Origin: UBA7488 sp964414185
Lineage (GTDB): Bacteria; Pseudomonadota; Alphaproteobacteria; CAAHEQ01; UBA3637
Length of the DNA: 64,000 bases
NCBI GenBank assembly: GCA_964414185.1
Contig: CAYPVK010000001.1
Location: 152,511-216,510, forward strand
Direction: 5' to 3'
Both the position numbers and the translations under genes were made by a program. The notes under the pieces are model-generated. The model ran no database searches and had not been told where the DNA came from. It was given only the letters and a program-made list of their open reading frames with translations. Of this stretch, positions 44,131-52,304 are shown piece after piece; position 1 is the stretch's first letter; every line of letters begins with the position of its first letter.

Positions 44131-45312
44131 ATGATTGTTCAAAAACAAAATGTTTCTTTAAATAAAACGGTTGCCGTGGGTTTAAGCGGTGGCGTTGATT
44201 CGACGTTGACGGCTTTGTTGTTGCAAGAGCAAGGCTATAAAGTTATCGGGTTGTCGATGTCCATTTACAATAAAGACATTCCGTCCCTAAAACCCGCGGG
44301 CAAATCATGCTATGGCCCGAATGAAAAACAAGATATCAAGGATATTCAAAAATGGGCTTTGTCAAAAGGGATGGACGCATATATTATCGATTTGTCCGAA
44401 GAATATAAACAAGAGGTTTTGAAATACTTTAAAGAAGCTTATTTATCGGGCAATACGCCCAATCCGTGCATTATGTGCAACCAAAAAATGAAATTCGGAT
44501 TATTGGCGGATAAGGCCGAAGAACAAGGCATTTCGTTTGATTATTTCGCGACGGGGCATTATGTGCGCCTTGAAAAGGCGGGAAATCGTTTCGTTATTAA
44601 AAAAGCCGTCGATGACAAAAAAGACCAAAGCTATTTTTTGTACCGTTTGACGCAAGAACAATTGGCACGTACGTTGTTCCCGTTGGGCGGTTTTACCAAG
44701 GAAGAAGTTCGCCAAATGGCGCGTGACCGTTCTTTGGCAGTGGCCGATAAAGTCGATAGCCAAGATTTTTATGCCGGCGATTATGCCGATTTGTTGGAAC
44801 AAGCGCCCCGATGCGGCGAAATTGTCCATACGTCGGGAAAGGTTTTGGGAACTCACCAAGGTTTTTGGCATTATACCATCGGTCAACGCAAAGGGTTGGG
44901 CGTTGCGTACAGCGAACCGTTGTTTGTCGTGGATATTGATGCACAAAATAATCGTGTGATTGTCGGGAATGTGACCGAAACTTTGTCAACAACGTGTTAT
45001 GCAAAGGCGTGTAATTGGGTGGCTTTGCCCGACGTACCGCATCAACCGTTACGGGTAATGGCGAAATATCGGTCCGCGGGCCGCGCCGTACCGGTCGTGA
45101 TTGAAGCGGTGCATGATGATACGGATTATATCGGCGGGGCAAAAATCAAAATAACATTTGATGAACCGCAAAAATCCGTAACGCGCGGACAATCAATCGT
45201 TTTTTACGGCGCGGTTGATGCGGCGGGCAATGTTTTGCCCTTTACGTCAACGGATGTAAACGATATGTTGCGCTCGGCCGATACGGTTTTGGGGGGCGGT
45301 ATTATTTTATAA
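44131..45312 (+). CDS. mnmA: tRNA 2-thiouridylase MnmA, variant lacking one catalytic cysteine
   Basis: MnmA adds sulphur to U34 of tRNA for Lys, Glu and Gln. The 393-aa protein has the PP-loop GLSGGVDST, the tRNA-binding region (TPNPCIMCNQKMKFG, cysteines 113 and 116) and FATGHYVRL, and ends with the beta-domain TIGQRKGLGVAY. The second catalytic cysteine, in SQDICF of ordinary MnmA, is replaced: the sequence is SQDFYAGDY (residues 210-218). I recall this variant from spirochaetes and Clostridia, together with CYGPNEKQDIKD, so transfer is possible. It starts directly after the exchanger stop. Confidence 0.88.
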   Translation: MIVQKQNVSLNKTVAVGLSGGVDSTLTALLLQEQGYKVIGLSMSIYNKDIPSLKPAGKSCYGPNEKQDIKDIQKWALSKGMDAYIIDLSEEYKQEVLKYFKEAYLSGNTPNPCIMCNQKMKFGLLADKAEEQGISFDYFATGHYVRLEKAGNRFVIKKAVDDKKDQSYFLYRLTQEQLARTLFPLGGFTKEEVRQMARDRSLAVADKVDSQDFYAGDYADLLEQAPRCGEIVHTSGKVLGTHQGFWHYTIGQRKGLGVAYSEPLFVVDIDAQNNRVIVGNVTETLSTTCYAKACNWVALPDVPHQPLRVMAKYRSAGRAVPVVIEAVHDDTDYIGGAKIKITFDEPQKSVTRGQSIVFYGAVDAAGNVLPFTSTDVNDMLRSADTVLGGGIIL

Positions 45313-45375
45313 AGCGTGTTTTCCTTAAAAATTGTTTTTGAAAAAGGCCGTTACCGATCATTTCGAATCAAATAA

Positions 45376-46218
45376 TCATTTTTCATATGACACATTTTTT
45401 TCGCGGGACGGGAACAAACGTTCTTCAATAAGGCGGACCTTCATAATATTTTGCGTATCGGCGGGCATGCCGAATGTCGAATTTTCCGTTTGTCGGGATG
45501 AATTTATCAGCCAAAGCGACGGGGTAACGGTTGTTTGCTTATTTAATCCGTCTTGGTAAGAGTTTATCAAAGCATTATACCGCGCCTTATTGGCAATCGG
45601 CATTTGATATAAATAAGCGCCGATGAATTTTTCCGCCAATTCGCGTTCGGGAATATGCCCGCGGTCGCGCAATTCTTCATACACCGCTTTTTCATTCGGA
45701 AAACCGTTTTCCTTTAAGATAAGGGCAATATTTTTCGCATTGAGCGTCAAATCAAACAACACATCGGCATATTTTAATCTGTCTTGGTGCTTTTCAAGAA
45801 AATCGTTGACGAAGGTTTGTGTTTGCATGACTTCTTTATACCATTTGACCAACGGCAACATGGTACCCGTTTTAACGGCACTTTGAACGGTGTGTTCGAA
45901 ATCCGCACTGCTGAAATTTTTAAGCCTGCTTTCAAAATCCGTTAACCATTGTCCATAGGGCGATTTGATGAAATTTTGCCGCATGGTTTCGTGTTCCGAT
46001 TTGACTTCGGATAATATTTTTGAAGGCGTTTTGGTACCGTCTGTTTCAATTAAAACCCCTAAAACTTCGCCGTAATAAGTGCAATTGTCCCGTCGTGCGT
46101 CGTAAAAAAGAGAACGGGCATAATTTAGAACGGCCAAATCTTTATCGCCCGAAAATTTGTCATCGATTTCGGTTAAATTAAAAAAATAAGGTTTTGATTT
46201 ACGGATATTTTGTTCCAT
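45376..46218 (-). CDS. Hypothetical cytosolic protein (280 aa)
   Basis: I start at 46218, where GAGGGG precedes the ATG by 7 bases. The product is hydrophilic and mostly helical, with no signal peptide, membrane segment or recognisable motif. It has many charged and aromatic residues (PYGQWLTDFESRL, LPLVKWYKEV). The composition is like the surrounding genes, so I take it as real. It is 112 bases upstream-separated from fabD on the same strand and may be cotranscribed with it. Function unknown. Confidence 0.7.
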   Translation of the reverse strand: MEQNIRKSKPYFFNLTEIDDKFSGDKDLAVLNYARSLFYDARRDNCTYYGEVLGVLIETDGTKTPSKILSEVKSEHETMRQNFIKSPYGQWLTDFESRLKNFSSADFEHTVQSAVKTGTMLPLVKWYKEVMQTQTFVNDFLEKHQDRLKYADVLFDLTLNAKNIALILKENGFPNEKAVYEELRDRGHIPERELAEKFIGAYLYQMPIANKARYNALINSYQDGLNKQTTVTPSLWLINSSRQTENSTFGMPADTQNIMKVRLIEERLFPSREKNVSYEK

Positions 46219-46345
46219 GGTGCGTCCCCTCATTCAATCAAAGGAATGTATCTATGCTAAGCTTGTTTTCGGATTTTGTCAACATTTGAATGCAACGGCA
46301 TTGAGTTTTGCCGCCAAAAAGCACCGTTTAATTTTTAACGGGAAA

Positions 46346-47299
46346 TTAAATGTGCAACAATTCCAAAAAAGACCGTACTTCATCCGTGTTGCCCAAAGAT
46401 GTCACGGCAGCATCGGGCAATGTTTTTTTGACCAATCCCGCCAATACTTTGCCGTTGCCGCATTCGACAAACCGGTTTATGCCTTGCGATGACATGAACT
46501 TTAACGAATCTGTCCACAAAACGGAACCCGTTACTTGGCGGATAAGCAGCTCTTTAATTTCATCCGCTTGTTTGACGAACTTGCCCGTTACGTTCGCGAT
46601 GAGAGGGACGGACGGATTTTTTAAATCGGTGTGTGCCAAAACGTCTTTCATTTTTTCGGCTGCGCTTTGAATAAGCGGGCTGTGAAACGGTCCGGCGACG
46701 GCAAGTTTAATCGCCCGTTTGGCACCGGCCGCTTTGGCGGCTTCCATGACTTTGTTTAAGGCCTCTTCATGGCCGCTGATAACAATTTGACCCGGGCAAT
46801 TATCGTTGGCAATGACAACTTGTTTGCCGCCCAAATCGGTATTTTCAATGATTTCTTTAACTTGGTCAAACGTTAATGCCAAAACAGCCGCCATGCCGCC
46901 CGGATTTTTTTCGGCCGCTTCGGCCATGGCCAAACCGCGGGCGCGCAATAATTTGGCACAATCGGAAATGTTTAAGGCAGCGGCCGCACAAAGAGCCGTG
47001 TATTCGCCCAAAGAATGCCCCGCGACACAAGAAGCTAATTCGGCCAAGCGTTTGCCCGTTTCGGATTCGATAACGCGCACGATTGCCATGCCGACGGACA
47101 TAATGGCGGGTTGGGCATTTTGCGTTTGAGTTAACGTTGCGTCATCTCCCGAAAACATTAACGAGCTTAATTTTTCCCCGAGCGCGTCGTCGATTTCTTC
47201 GAATACGGCCTTTGCAACGGTAAAGTTATTGTATAAATTTTGCCCCATGCCGACGGTTTGACTGCCTTGGCCGGGGAATATAAAAGCGGGTTTGGTCAT
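46346..47299 (-). CDS. fabD: Malonyl-CoA:ACP transacylase
   Basis: FabD loads malonate onto acyl-carrier protein to begin fatty-acid elongation. The 317-aa protein has FIFPGQGSQTVGMG, the nucleophile serine in GHSLGEYTAL, the malonyl-binding arginine in LRARGLAM, and the catalytic histidine in AGPFHSPLIQSA. GAGGCAAAT precedes the start. The usual fabG-acpP-fabF neighbours are missing from this strand direction, so the fatty-acid cluster is not conserved here. Confidence 0.96.
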   Translation of the reverse strand: MTKPAFIFPGQGSQTVGMGQNLYNNFTVAKAVFEEIDDALGEKLSSLMFSGDDATLTQTQNAQPAIMSVGMAIVRVIESETGKRLAELASCVAGHSLGEYTALCAAAALNISDCAKLLRARGLAMAEAAEKNPGGMAAVLALTFDQVKEIIENTDLGGKQVVIANDNCPGQIVISGHEEALNKVMEAAKAAGAKRAIKLAVAGPFHSPLIQSAAEKMKDVLAHTDLKNPSVPLIANVTGKFVKQADEIKELLIRQVTGSVLWTDSLKFMSSQGINRFVECGNGKVLAGLVKKTLPDAAVTSLGNTDEVRSFLELLHI

Positions 47300-47467
47300 A
47301 TTTGCCTCCGTTTATTTGTCAATTCAGGCCACTATAGCGGGATTTTGAAAAAAAATAAATCATTTTTTTTAACTTTTATAAAAGGTCATATTTGAAAAAT
47401 ATCCGCAAGCGGGCCTTTGAAAACAGAAGGAGATTATGTGAAACGTTTTTTTAGATAAAAGTTAAAA

Positions 47468-47496
47468 TTGACAAAGCATCTTTTCATTTGTATAGT
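47468..47496 (+). promoter_or_regulatory. Strong promoter of the structured RNA
   Basis: A perfect TTGACA and TATAGT are separated by 17 bases; the predicted start is at about 47503. Confidence 0.75.
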
Positions 47497-47502
47497 TAAA
47501 GG

Positions 47503-47728
47503 ATACTTTATGCAACTTCATAAAGTTACGCGAACATATCTTATATGTTTGCGGGGATTTCGAAACTCCCGCTCAACAGAAGTCGGTCTTGATATGACGA
47601 CTTTTGAAAAACCATATCAGCTTTCGCCGCGGGGCGGATGCTGTGAATAAGGTTTTCCCAAATAAGCAGACTGTGCTGTTGAGCAGGTTTCGAACATCCG
47701 CCCACCTTTTTTAAGGTGGGTTTGTTGT
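47503..47728 (+). ncRNA. Structured non-coding RNA (about 225 nt), possibly 6S RNA
   Basis: It begins after a near-consensus promoter and ends in a terminator. Two 5' hairpins are perfect or nearly so (ACTTTATG/CATAAAGT at 47505-47526; CGCGAACATA/TATGTTTGCG at 47529-47553). A long rod follows: TTCGAAAC (47559-47566) pairs with GTTTCGAA (47687-47694), and GCTCAACAG (47571-47579) with CTGTTGAGC (47676-47684). The enclosed region has hairpins AAGTCG/CGACTT and GAAAAACC/GGTTTTCC. The rod and central bubble suggest 6S RNA (ssrS), but no sequence motif proves it; it does not match tmRNA, SRP RNA or RNase P RNA. Confidence 0.72.
47701..47727 (+). terminator. Terminator of the structured RNA
   Basis: CCCACCTT and AAGGTGGG form a perfect stem with a TTTT loop, followed by TTTGTTG. 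Confidence 0.9.
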
Positions 47729-47761
47729 TAACCCCCTATCAAATGACGAGGTATTTAAAAT

Positions 47762-47920
47762 ATGGGAGAATCTTTATATGACCAATATATTGAACGGGCA
47801 TTAATCAAAGAATTGTTATCGACGGCAAATGCCGATTTATTGGACGGTTTAAATCAAGCGCAATTAAAAGCATTGGTGATGCATATTATTCTTTTGATAA
47901 GACAGACAAAGCAAAATTAA
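47762..47920 (+). CDS. Small helical protein (52 aa)
   Basis: The ATG follows GAGG by about 10 bases. The product is MGESLYDQYIERALIKELLS, then a Leu-rich helix (LLDGLNQAQLKALVMHIILL) and a basic end. The amphipathic Leu/Glu/Gln pattern looks protein-like. It lies between the structured RNA and murJ. No family is recognised; it could be a short cytosolic regulator or a chance frame. Confidence 0.5.
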   Translation: MGESLYDQYIERALIKELLSTANADLLDGLNQAQLKALVMHIILLIRQTKQN

Positions 47921-47979
47921 ACGGTTGTTTTTATATTTTGTTCTTGTTTAAATCATACATATCTTGTATATTTTTTTGT

Positions 47980-49575
47980 ATGAGCCTTATTAAATCCATA
48001 ACCACCGTCGGTGGCTTTACAATGCTTAGCCGAATTGTCGGATTCGTGCGCGACATTTTGATTGCCAAATTTTTGGGTGCCTCAATGATGGCGGACGCTT
48101 TTTTTGTGGCTTTAAGATTTCCGAATTTGTTTCGCAGCCTGTTTGCCGAAGGGACGCTTAATGTCGCTTTCGTGCCGATATTTTCGGGCGAATTGCATGA
48201 AAACGGCAAAAGGGGTGCATTGGTATTCGCACGAGCGGTGTTCAGCTTTTTGTTTTACGTGTTGTTAATCTTTACGGTGTTTATGGAAATTTTCATGCCG
48301 TCGTTCATGTTTATATTGGCACCGGGATTCGACAGCATTCCGGGCAAATTGGAACTGACGACTTCTTTAAGTCGTATTACGTTTCCGTTCCTGTTATTTG
48401 TGTCTTTGGTATCGTTGTTGTCGGGCGTTTTAAATTCCGTCGGTAAATTTTGGGCAGCGGCCTTTACCCCGACGTTGTTAAATTTGACAATGATCGGCGC
48501 GCTTTATATCATTACGCCGTTTGTCAACAACCCGTATGCGCCTGCGTATGCTTTGTCCGTCGGCGTATGCTTGGCCGGATTTTTGGAGTTGGTTTGGTTG
48601 CTTTATTATGTGAAAAGGGAAGGGTTGTTGTTCGGTTTGTTGGGGCCGGTTAAGGCTTTGATTCATATGGGCGGCAATGTCAAATTATTGTTAAAACGCA
48701 TGGGGCCGGGCGTGTTGGGGTCGGGCGTTTATCAAATCAATTTGTTTTTGGATACGTTGTTCGTATCATTTGTCGGCGCAGGCGCGATTTCATGGCTCAA
48801 TTATGCCCACCATATGTTCCAACTGCCTATCGGCATTATCGGCGTTGCCATCGGCACGGCCTTGTTGCCCATTTTATCCAAACATATTAAAGCGGGCGAA
48901 ACGGATGAAGCCAATGCGCAAATCAATCGCGGTTTGGAAATTTCTTTGGCAATGTCGCTTGCGTCGATGATCGGGTTGGCGTTGTTGGCACATCCGATTA
49001 TTGCCGTTTTGTTTGAACGGGGCGCATTCACAACGAATGACACGTTGCAAACGTCCAAAGCATTGATCGTATTTTCATTCGGTTTGCCGGCTTATATGAT
49101 GACAAAAGCCCTATCTCCGTTTTTTTATGCGCGCGGCGATACCGTTACGCCCGTTAAAATCGCCGTTTTCGGAGTCGCGCTCAATGCGGCGTTAGCTTTG
49201 ACATTGATGCAATTTTACGGGTTTGTGGGCATTGCGGCCGCGACGGGCATTACCGTGTGGGTGAATGCTTTTCAATATATGTATCGCCTTAAAAAACAAG
49301 GGGAATTTTCCCTTGATTCGACATTTAAATACCGTTTACCGCGGATTGTGGCGGCCGGTATCGGTATGGGCGTATGTTTATACTTCGCACTTGCTTTTTT
49401 GGCGCGCCAAAACCCCGGATGGCAACACCAAACGAACTTGCATTCGGTTATGTTGCTTGGGGGATTAATAGGGTTTGGAGCTTTTATTTTCGGCGTATTG
49501 TTGATTGGCAGCGGCGGCATTCCCGTTGCGGAAATTAAACGTTTTTTTAAAAAGAGGCAAACAAAAATGATTTAA
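47980..49575 (+). CDS. murJ: Lipid II flippase MurJ
   Basis: MurJ flips lipid II across the inner membrane for peptidoglycan synthesis. The 531-aa protein has about 14 hydrophobic segments and the MOP-superfamily signature at its start: SIITVGG-like SITTVGGFTMLSRIVGFVRD, then DAFFVALRFPNLFRSLFAEG and SIGLA-type repeats. I start at 47980 (MSLIK), the usual beginning of MurJ; a longer frame starts at 47938. No ribosome site is seen, so start uncertainty remains. The stop lies inside a perfect 26-bp palindrome. Confidence 0.93.
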   Translation: MSLIKSITTVGGFTMLSRIVGFVRDILIAKFLGASMMADAFFVALRFPNLFRSLFAEGTLNVAFVPIFSGELHENGKRGALVFARAVFSFLFYVLLIFTVFMEIFMPSFMFILAPGFDSIPGKLELTTSLSRITFPFLLFVSLVSLLSGVLNSVGKFWAAAFTPTLLNLTMIGALYIITPFVNNPYAPAYALSVGVCLAGFLELVWLLYYVKREGLLFGLLGPVKALIHMGGNVKLLLKRMGPGVLGSGVYQINLFLDTLFVSFVGAGAISWLNYAHHMFQLPIGIIGVAIGTALLPILSKHIKAGETDEANAQINRGLEISLAMSLASMIGLALLAHPIIAVLFERGAFTTNDTLQTSKALIVFSFGLPAYMMTKALSPFFYARGDTVTPVKIAVFGVALNAALALTLMQFYGFVGIAAATGITVWVNAFQYMYRLKKQGEFSLDSTFKYRLPRIVAAGIGMGVCLYFALAFLARQNPGWQHQTNLHSVMLLGGLIGFGAFIFGVLLIGSGGIPVAEIKRFFKKRQTKMI

Positions 49576-49586
49576 ATCATTTTTGT
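49561..49586. repeat. Perfect 26-bp palindrome covering the murJ stop
   Basis: ACAAAAATGATTT and AAATCATTTTTGT are exact inverted arms. It covers the final codons and stop. As RNA it would make an AT-rich hairpin that could act as a weak terminator. Confidence 0.6.
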
Positions 49587-49828
49587 GAATTGATTGCAAA
49601 AATTATTGAATTGTGTGTTAAAATTGTGATACAATTGTCTCGGGAGATATCGGTGCGTTTCCTTGCATCGCAAAGGCAAAAACGGGCGGGTGAAATTACA
49701 ACATGTTTACACAGATTGGCCGAATGCTTTGCCAATAAAAACGGCCGAATCTTTTTTAACGGTTGATGCTGTTCGACGGATTGGTCGGCGAAAACATCAA
49801 CGGATGATTTATCGGGAGGAGGAAAAAG

Positions 49829-50779
49829 ATGTTCGATTACAAATATTTGCGTTACGTTTCGGCTTTTTGTTTTTTGGCGGTTGTTTCGGGCGCACTTTAT
49901 TGGTTTGCGTTTCATGCGAACGATAAAAATATTCAAAACGCTGCGTTGCGGCAAGAGCAAATTGATGTGTCCGAAAATATGCCGGATGAAATGCTTTATG
50001 ATAAAGATGATGAAACGCCGCCGGATTATGACAAAGATGCCAAATGGCGGGAAGCTCCGATTTTTATTGACGACATTGATTCGGCAACGATTACGACGAC
50101 AGCTAAATTGCATGAAGTATTTGACCGTTTTATGTTGTATTCGATTCCGACGGTTGAAATTGTTAACCTGCCGTCCGATTTTGCACAAAACGGAAATGCC
50201 GAATTGTTCATTAAAGCCGTTTTGCCTCTGACGATGCGGGCGAACGAAAAAATTGCCGAAGACCGTAAATTTTTATTGGGCTTGTCCGATAAGATAAGGG
50301 AAAATAAGGCTTTGACGCCCGAAGAAACAGCTCGGTTTGAAGAATTGGCACGCACTTATGATGCGTATGACAGGAAATCGCCGGCAGGTCGGTTGACCGA
50401 GTTATTGGAAAAAGTGGATGTCGTGCCGAATTCTTTGGCGATTGCTCAGATGGGTATCCAAACCGATTGGGGCAAAAAAAATGCCGATTCACCGTTCGGA
50501 CAAAAAGAATGGGTAAACGGAAAATATGTTTTGAAAAAATTTAAAACATTGCCCGAAGCCGTTCAAAGTTTCATGCTTGAAATCAATTCAATGCCGCAAT
50601 ATCAAACTTTTCGTGTCCAACGGCGTGTTTTCAAAAATGTGCGCGGTTCTTTAAGCGCTCGTTTAATTGATTATCTGGCACCGTTTGAACCCGAAGACTC
50701 TTCCTATTTGCTACGGTTAAAAGGGGCTTATCGCACTTATAAATTGGGACCGCTTGACAATGCGCTATTTTGGAAATAA
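49829..50779 (+). CDS. Bax/glucosaminidase-family protein lacking the catalytic glutamate
   Basis: The 316-aa protein has an N-terminal membrane anchor (about 9-25), an acidic linker (30-75) and a Bax-like domain, related to GH73 peptidoglycan hydrolases. The conserved AQAALESGWG is here AIAQMGIQTDWGKKNADSPF: the general-acid Glu is Gln211. The rest, including VDVVPNS, FGQKEW and the C-terminal EPEDSSYLLRL, fits Bax. It may bind cell wall without cutting it, or the family alignment could hide another acid. It is cotranscribed with the DUF192 gene; AGGAGG precedes its start. Confidence 0.78.
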   Translation: MFDYKYLRYVSAFCFLAVVSGALYWFAFHANDKNIQNAALRQEQIDVSENMPDEMLYDKDDETPPDYDKDAKWREAPIFIDDIDSATITTTAKLHEVFDRFMLYSIPTVEIVNLPSDFAQNGNAELFIKAVLPLTMRANEKIAEDRKFLLGLSDKIRENKALTPEETARFEELARTYDAYDRKSPAGRLTELLEKVDVVPNSLAIAQMGIQTDWGKKNADSPFGQKEWVNGKYVLKKFKTLPEAVQSFMLEINSMPQYQTFRVQRRVFKNVRGSLSARLIDYLAPFEPEDSSYLLRLKGAYRTYKLGPLDNALFWK

Positions 50780-50801
50780 ACGGATAAGGAGCTATACAAA
50801 A

Positions 50802-51401
50802 TTGTCCGATATTCGGATAAAAAACAGTAAGTATTTGAGCGGCAACGTCCAAGAAAACGAAAACAATCGGCCGTGCGTTGCCTGTTCATTCAACAGTCGC
50901 AAACGGGGTAAACGGATTGTGTCTTTTGCTTTGTTGGCGGCGATCGGTTTGATGTTTTATGCGGCTTTTGATGCTGTCGCAATAGAACGGCAGGAAGAAA
51001 GCGTAAAAATGCAAACCGGTTTTTATCACAGGACGGTTATTGTCAAACCGACGGGCGAAAAAACCGTTTTTGATACGCAAATTGCCGATACGCCCCAAAA
51101 AAGCATGAAAGGGTTAATGTTTTACAAATCGTTGCCCGAAAATCAAGGAATGTTGTTTATCGCTCCGAATGATCAAGTGTGGACCATGTGGATGAAAAAT
51201 ACTTATATTCCGTTGGATATGATTTATTTTAAAAGGAACGGCGAAATTGTCAAAATTATCAAAAATGCCCGACCGCATGATTTAACACATTTGTCATCGG
51301 ATATTCCTGTTGCCGGCGTGTTGGAAATCGGCGGCGGACTTGCCGATAAATTTAATATTGCCGTGGGCGATATTTTGTTGAACGAAAATGTAAATAAATA
51401 G
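50802..51401 (+). CDS. DUF192 (COG1430) exported protein
   Basis: I choose a TTG at 50802, preceded by AAGGAG, over an ATG at 50754 that overlaps the Bax-like gene by 26 bases. The 199-aa product has a membrane segment at about residues 40-58 and the DUF192 fold: RTVIVKPTGEKTVFDTQIAD, QGMLFIAPNDQVWTMWMKNT, the signature IPLDMIYF, and ISGDILL-like end (VGDILLN). The family is widespread and of unknown function, perhaps periplasmic. It shares a transcript with the Bax-like gene. Confidence 0.8.
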   Translation: MSDIRIKNSKYLSGNVQENENNRPCVACSFNSRKRGKRIVSFALLAAIGLMFYAAFDAVAIERQEESVKMQTGFYHRTVIVKPTGEKTVFDTQIADTPQKSMKGLMFYKSLPENQGMLFIAPNDQVWTMWMKNTYIPLDMIYFKRNGEIVKIIKNARPHDLTHLSSDIPVAGVLEIGGGLADKFNIAVGDILLNENVNK

Positions 51402-51429
51402 TTGACAAAAATTTGTATCGGTGTATAAT
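51402..51429 (+). promoter_or_regulatory. Near-perfect sigma-70 promoter
   Basis: TTGACA and TATAAT, both perfect hexamers, are separated by 16 bases, directly after the DUF192 stop and 36 bases before the next ATG. Confidence 0.85.
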
Positions 51430-51464
51430 CAACTTATTGATTAATTTTTTTAAGGGGAGTTGTT

Positions 51465-52208
51465 ATGAAAGAACTTGATTTGCCATTGATAATCAAAGAC
51501 CGTGTCGAATTTTACAATAAATTATGGGGTAAAAAGGTCCGCGGGGAAGATTTGGCTTCCTTTTCACATTTGGTTTCGGACAGTTTTAACCGTAAAGTTG
51601 TTTTTAATTCGTCGAAAGACGGTAAGAATGAAAAGATAACCGATTTACGAAAAGGCGTATTGGTATTTACAGATAAGAAACGCGGTCTTGTTTTGCTTGC
51701 CGAAGTTGCAGGCGAATTGGAAGATTTGCGCGATAATATTGATACCGATAAAAGCAATAAAAATACTTCCGTGTTTGAATTTTGTCGATTGGACGGTGAA
51801 GTCCATTTTGAAACGGATTCTGTCGTTATGCAAGGCTTTTATCGTCAAGGACAAGTGATGGGCGGTTTTTATGAACACATAAAATCCGATAAAATATCCG
51901 GCAAAAAGGCTTTTAAAGAGAATGATATCATCCGAACCATCAAACAAGTATATGATCGGGAAGGGCGCCGTCACGGTGTTTGGTATATTCAAAACAAAGT
52001 GCGCCGCGAAATTATTGCTTATGATCATGGCGTATTAAAGCCCGATGCACACAAAGTGGAATATTTTGAATGTCCCAAAACACGTACGCAAAAATTGATA
52101 GACGGATTTTTAAGTATTGGTTTGATAGCGAACATTGCACGTTGCATTTCTAAACGCCGAGCATTAAAAAATGCCGCTTCGGTTAAGGAAAACAATAATC
52201 AAAGATAA
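51465..52208 (+). CDS. Hypothetical protein (247 aa) with its own strong promoter
   Basis: AAGGGGAG lies 5-9 bases before the ATG. The protein is soluble, without signal peptide or membrane helix until a weakly hydrophobic stretch near residues 205-222 (FLSIGLIANIARCISK), and ends basic. Mixed alpha-beta patterns (GVLVFTDKKRGLVLLAEVAG) occur, but I recognise no family. The consensus promoter and the terminator at 52234 make it a likely well-expressed single-gene unit. Confidence 0.78.
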   Translation: MKELDLPLIIKDRVEFYNKLWGKKVRGEDLASFSHLVSDSFNRKVVFNSSKDGKNEKITDLRKGVLVFTDKKRGLVLLAEVAGELEDLRDNIDTDKSNKNTSVFEFCRLDGEVHFETDSVVMQGFYRQGQVMGGFYEHIKSDKISGKKAFKENDIIRTIKQVYDREGRRHGVWYIQNKVRREIIAYDHGVLKPDAHKVEYFECPKTRTQKLIDGFLSIGLIANIARCISKRRALKNAASVKENNNQR

Positions 52209-52233
52209 CGACAAATAAACCGTTTTAACCGGC

Positions 52234-52260
52234 AAACAGCCCTTAACAGGGCTGTTTTTT
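52234..52260 (+). terminator. Terminator after the 247-aa gene
   Basis: AAACAGCCCT and AGGGCTGTTT pair perfectly around TAAC, followed by TTTT. Confidence 0.92.
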
Positions 52261-52304
52261 TGTCTTTTGTATAAAAAAACGAATGTTTTTTGAATATGTC
52301 AAAG

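Noticed and set aside
47468..47650. A 60-aa frame inside the structured RNA
   Set aside because: It covers the promoter and RNA hairpins, and its translation is not protein-like.
47676..47700. A tRNA-like GGTTTCGAA motif
   Set aside because: There is no acceptor stem, anticodon arm or CCA end; it pairs in the rod of the RNA.
49663..49926. An 87-aa frame overlapping the Bax-like gene
   Set aside because: It has no ribosome site and overlaps a well-supported gene in another frame.
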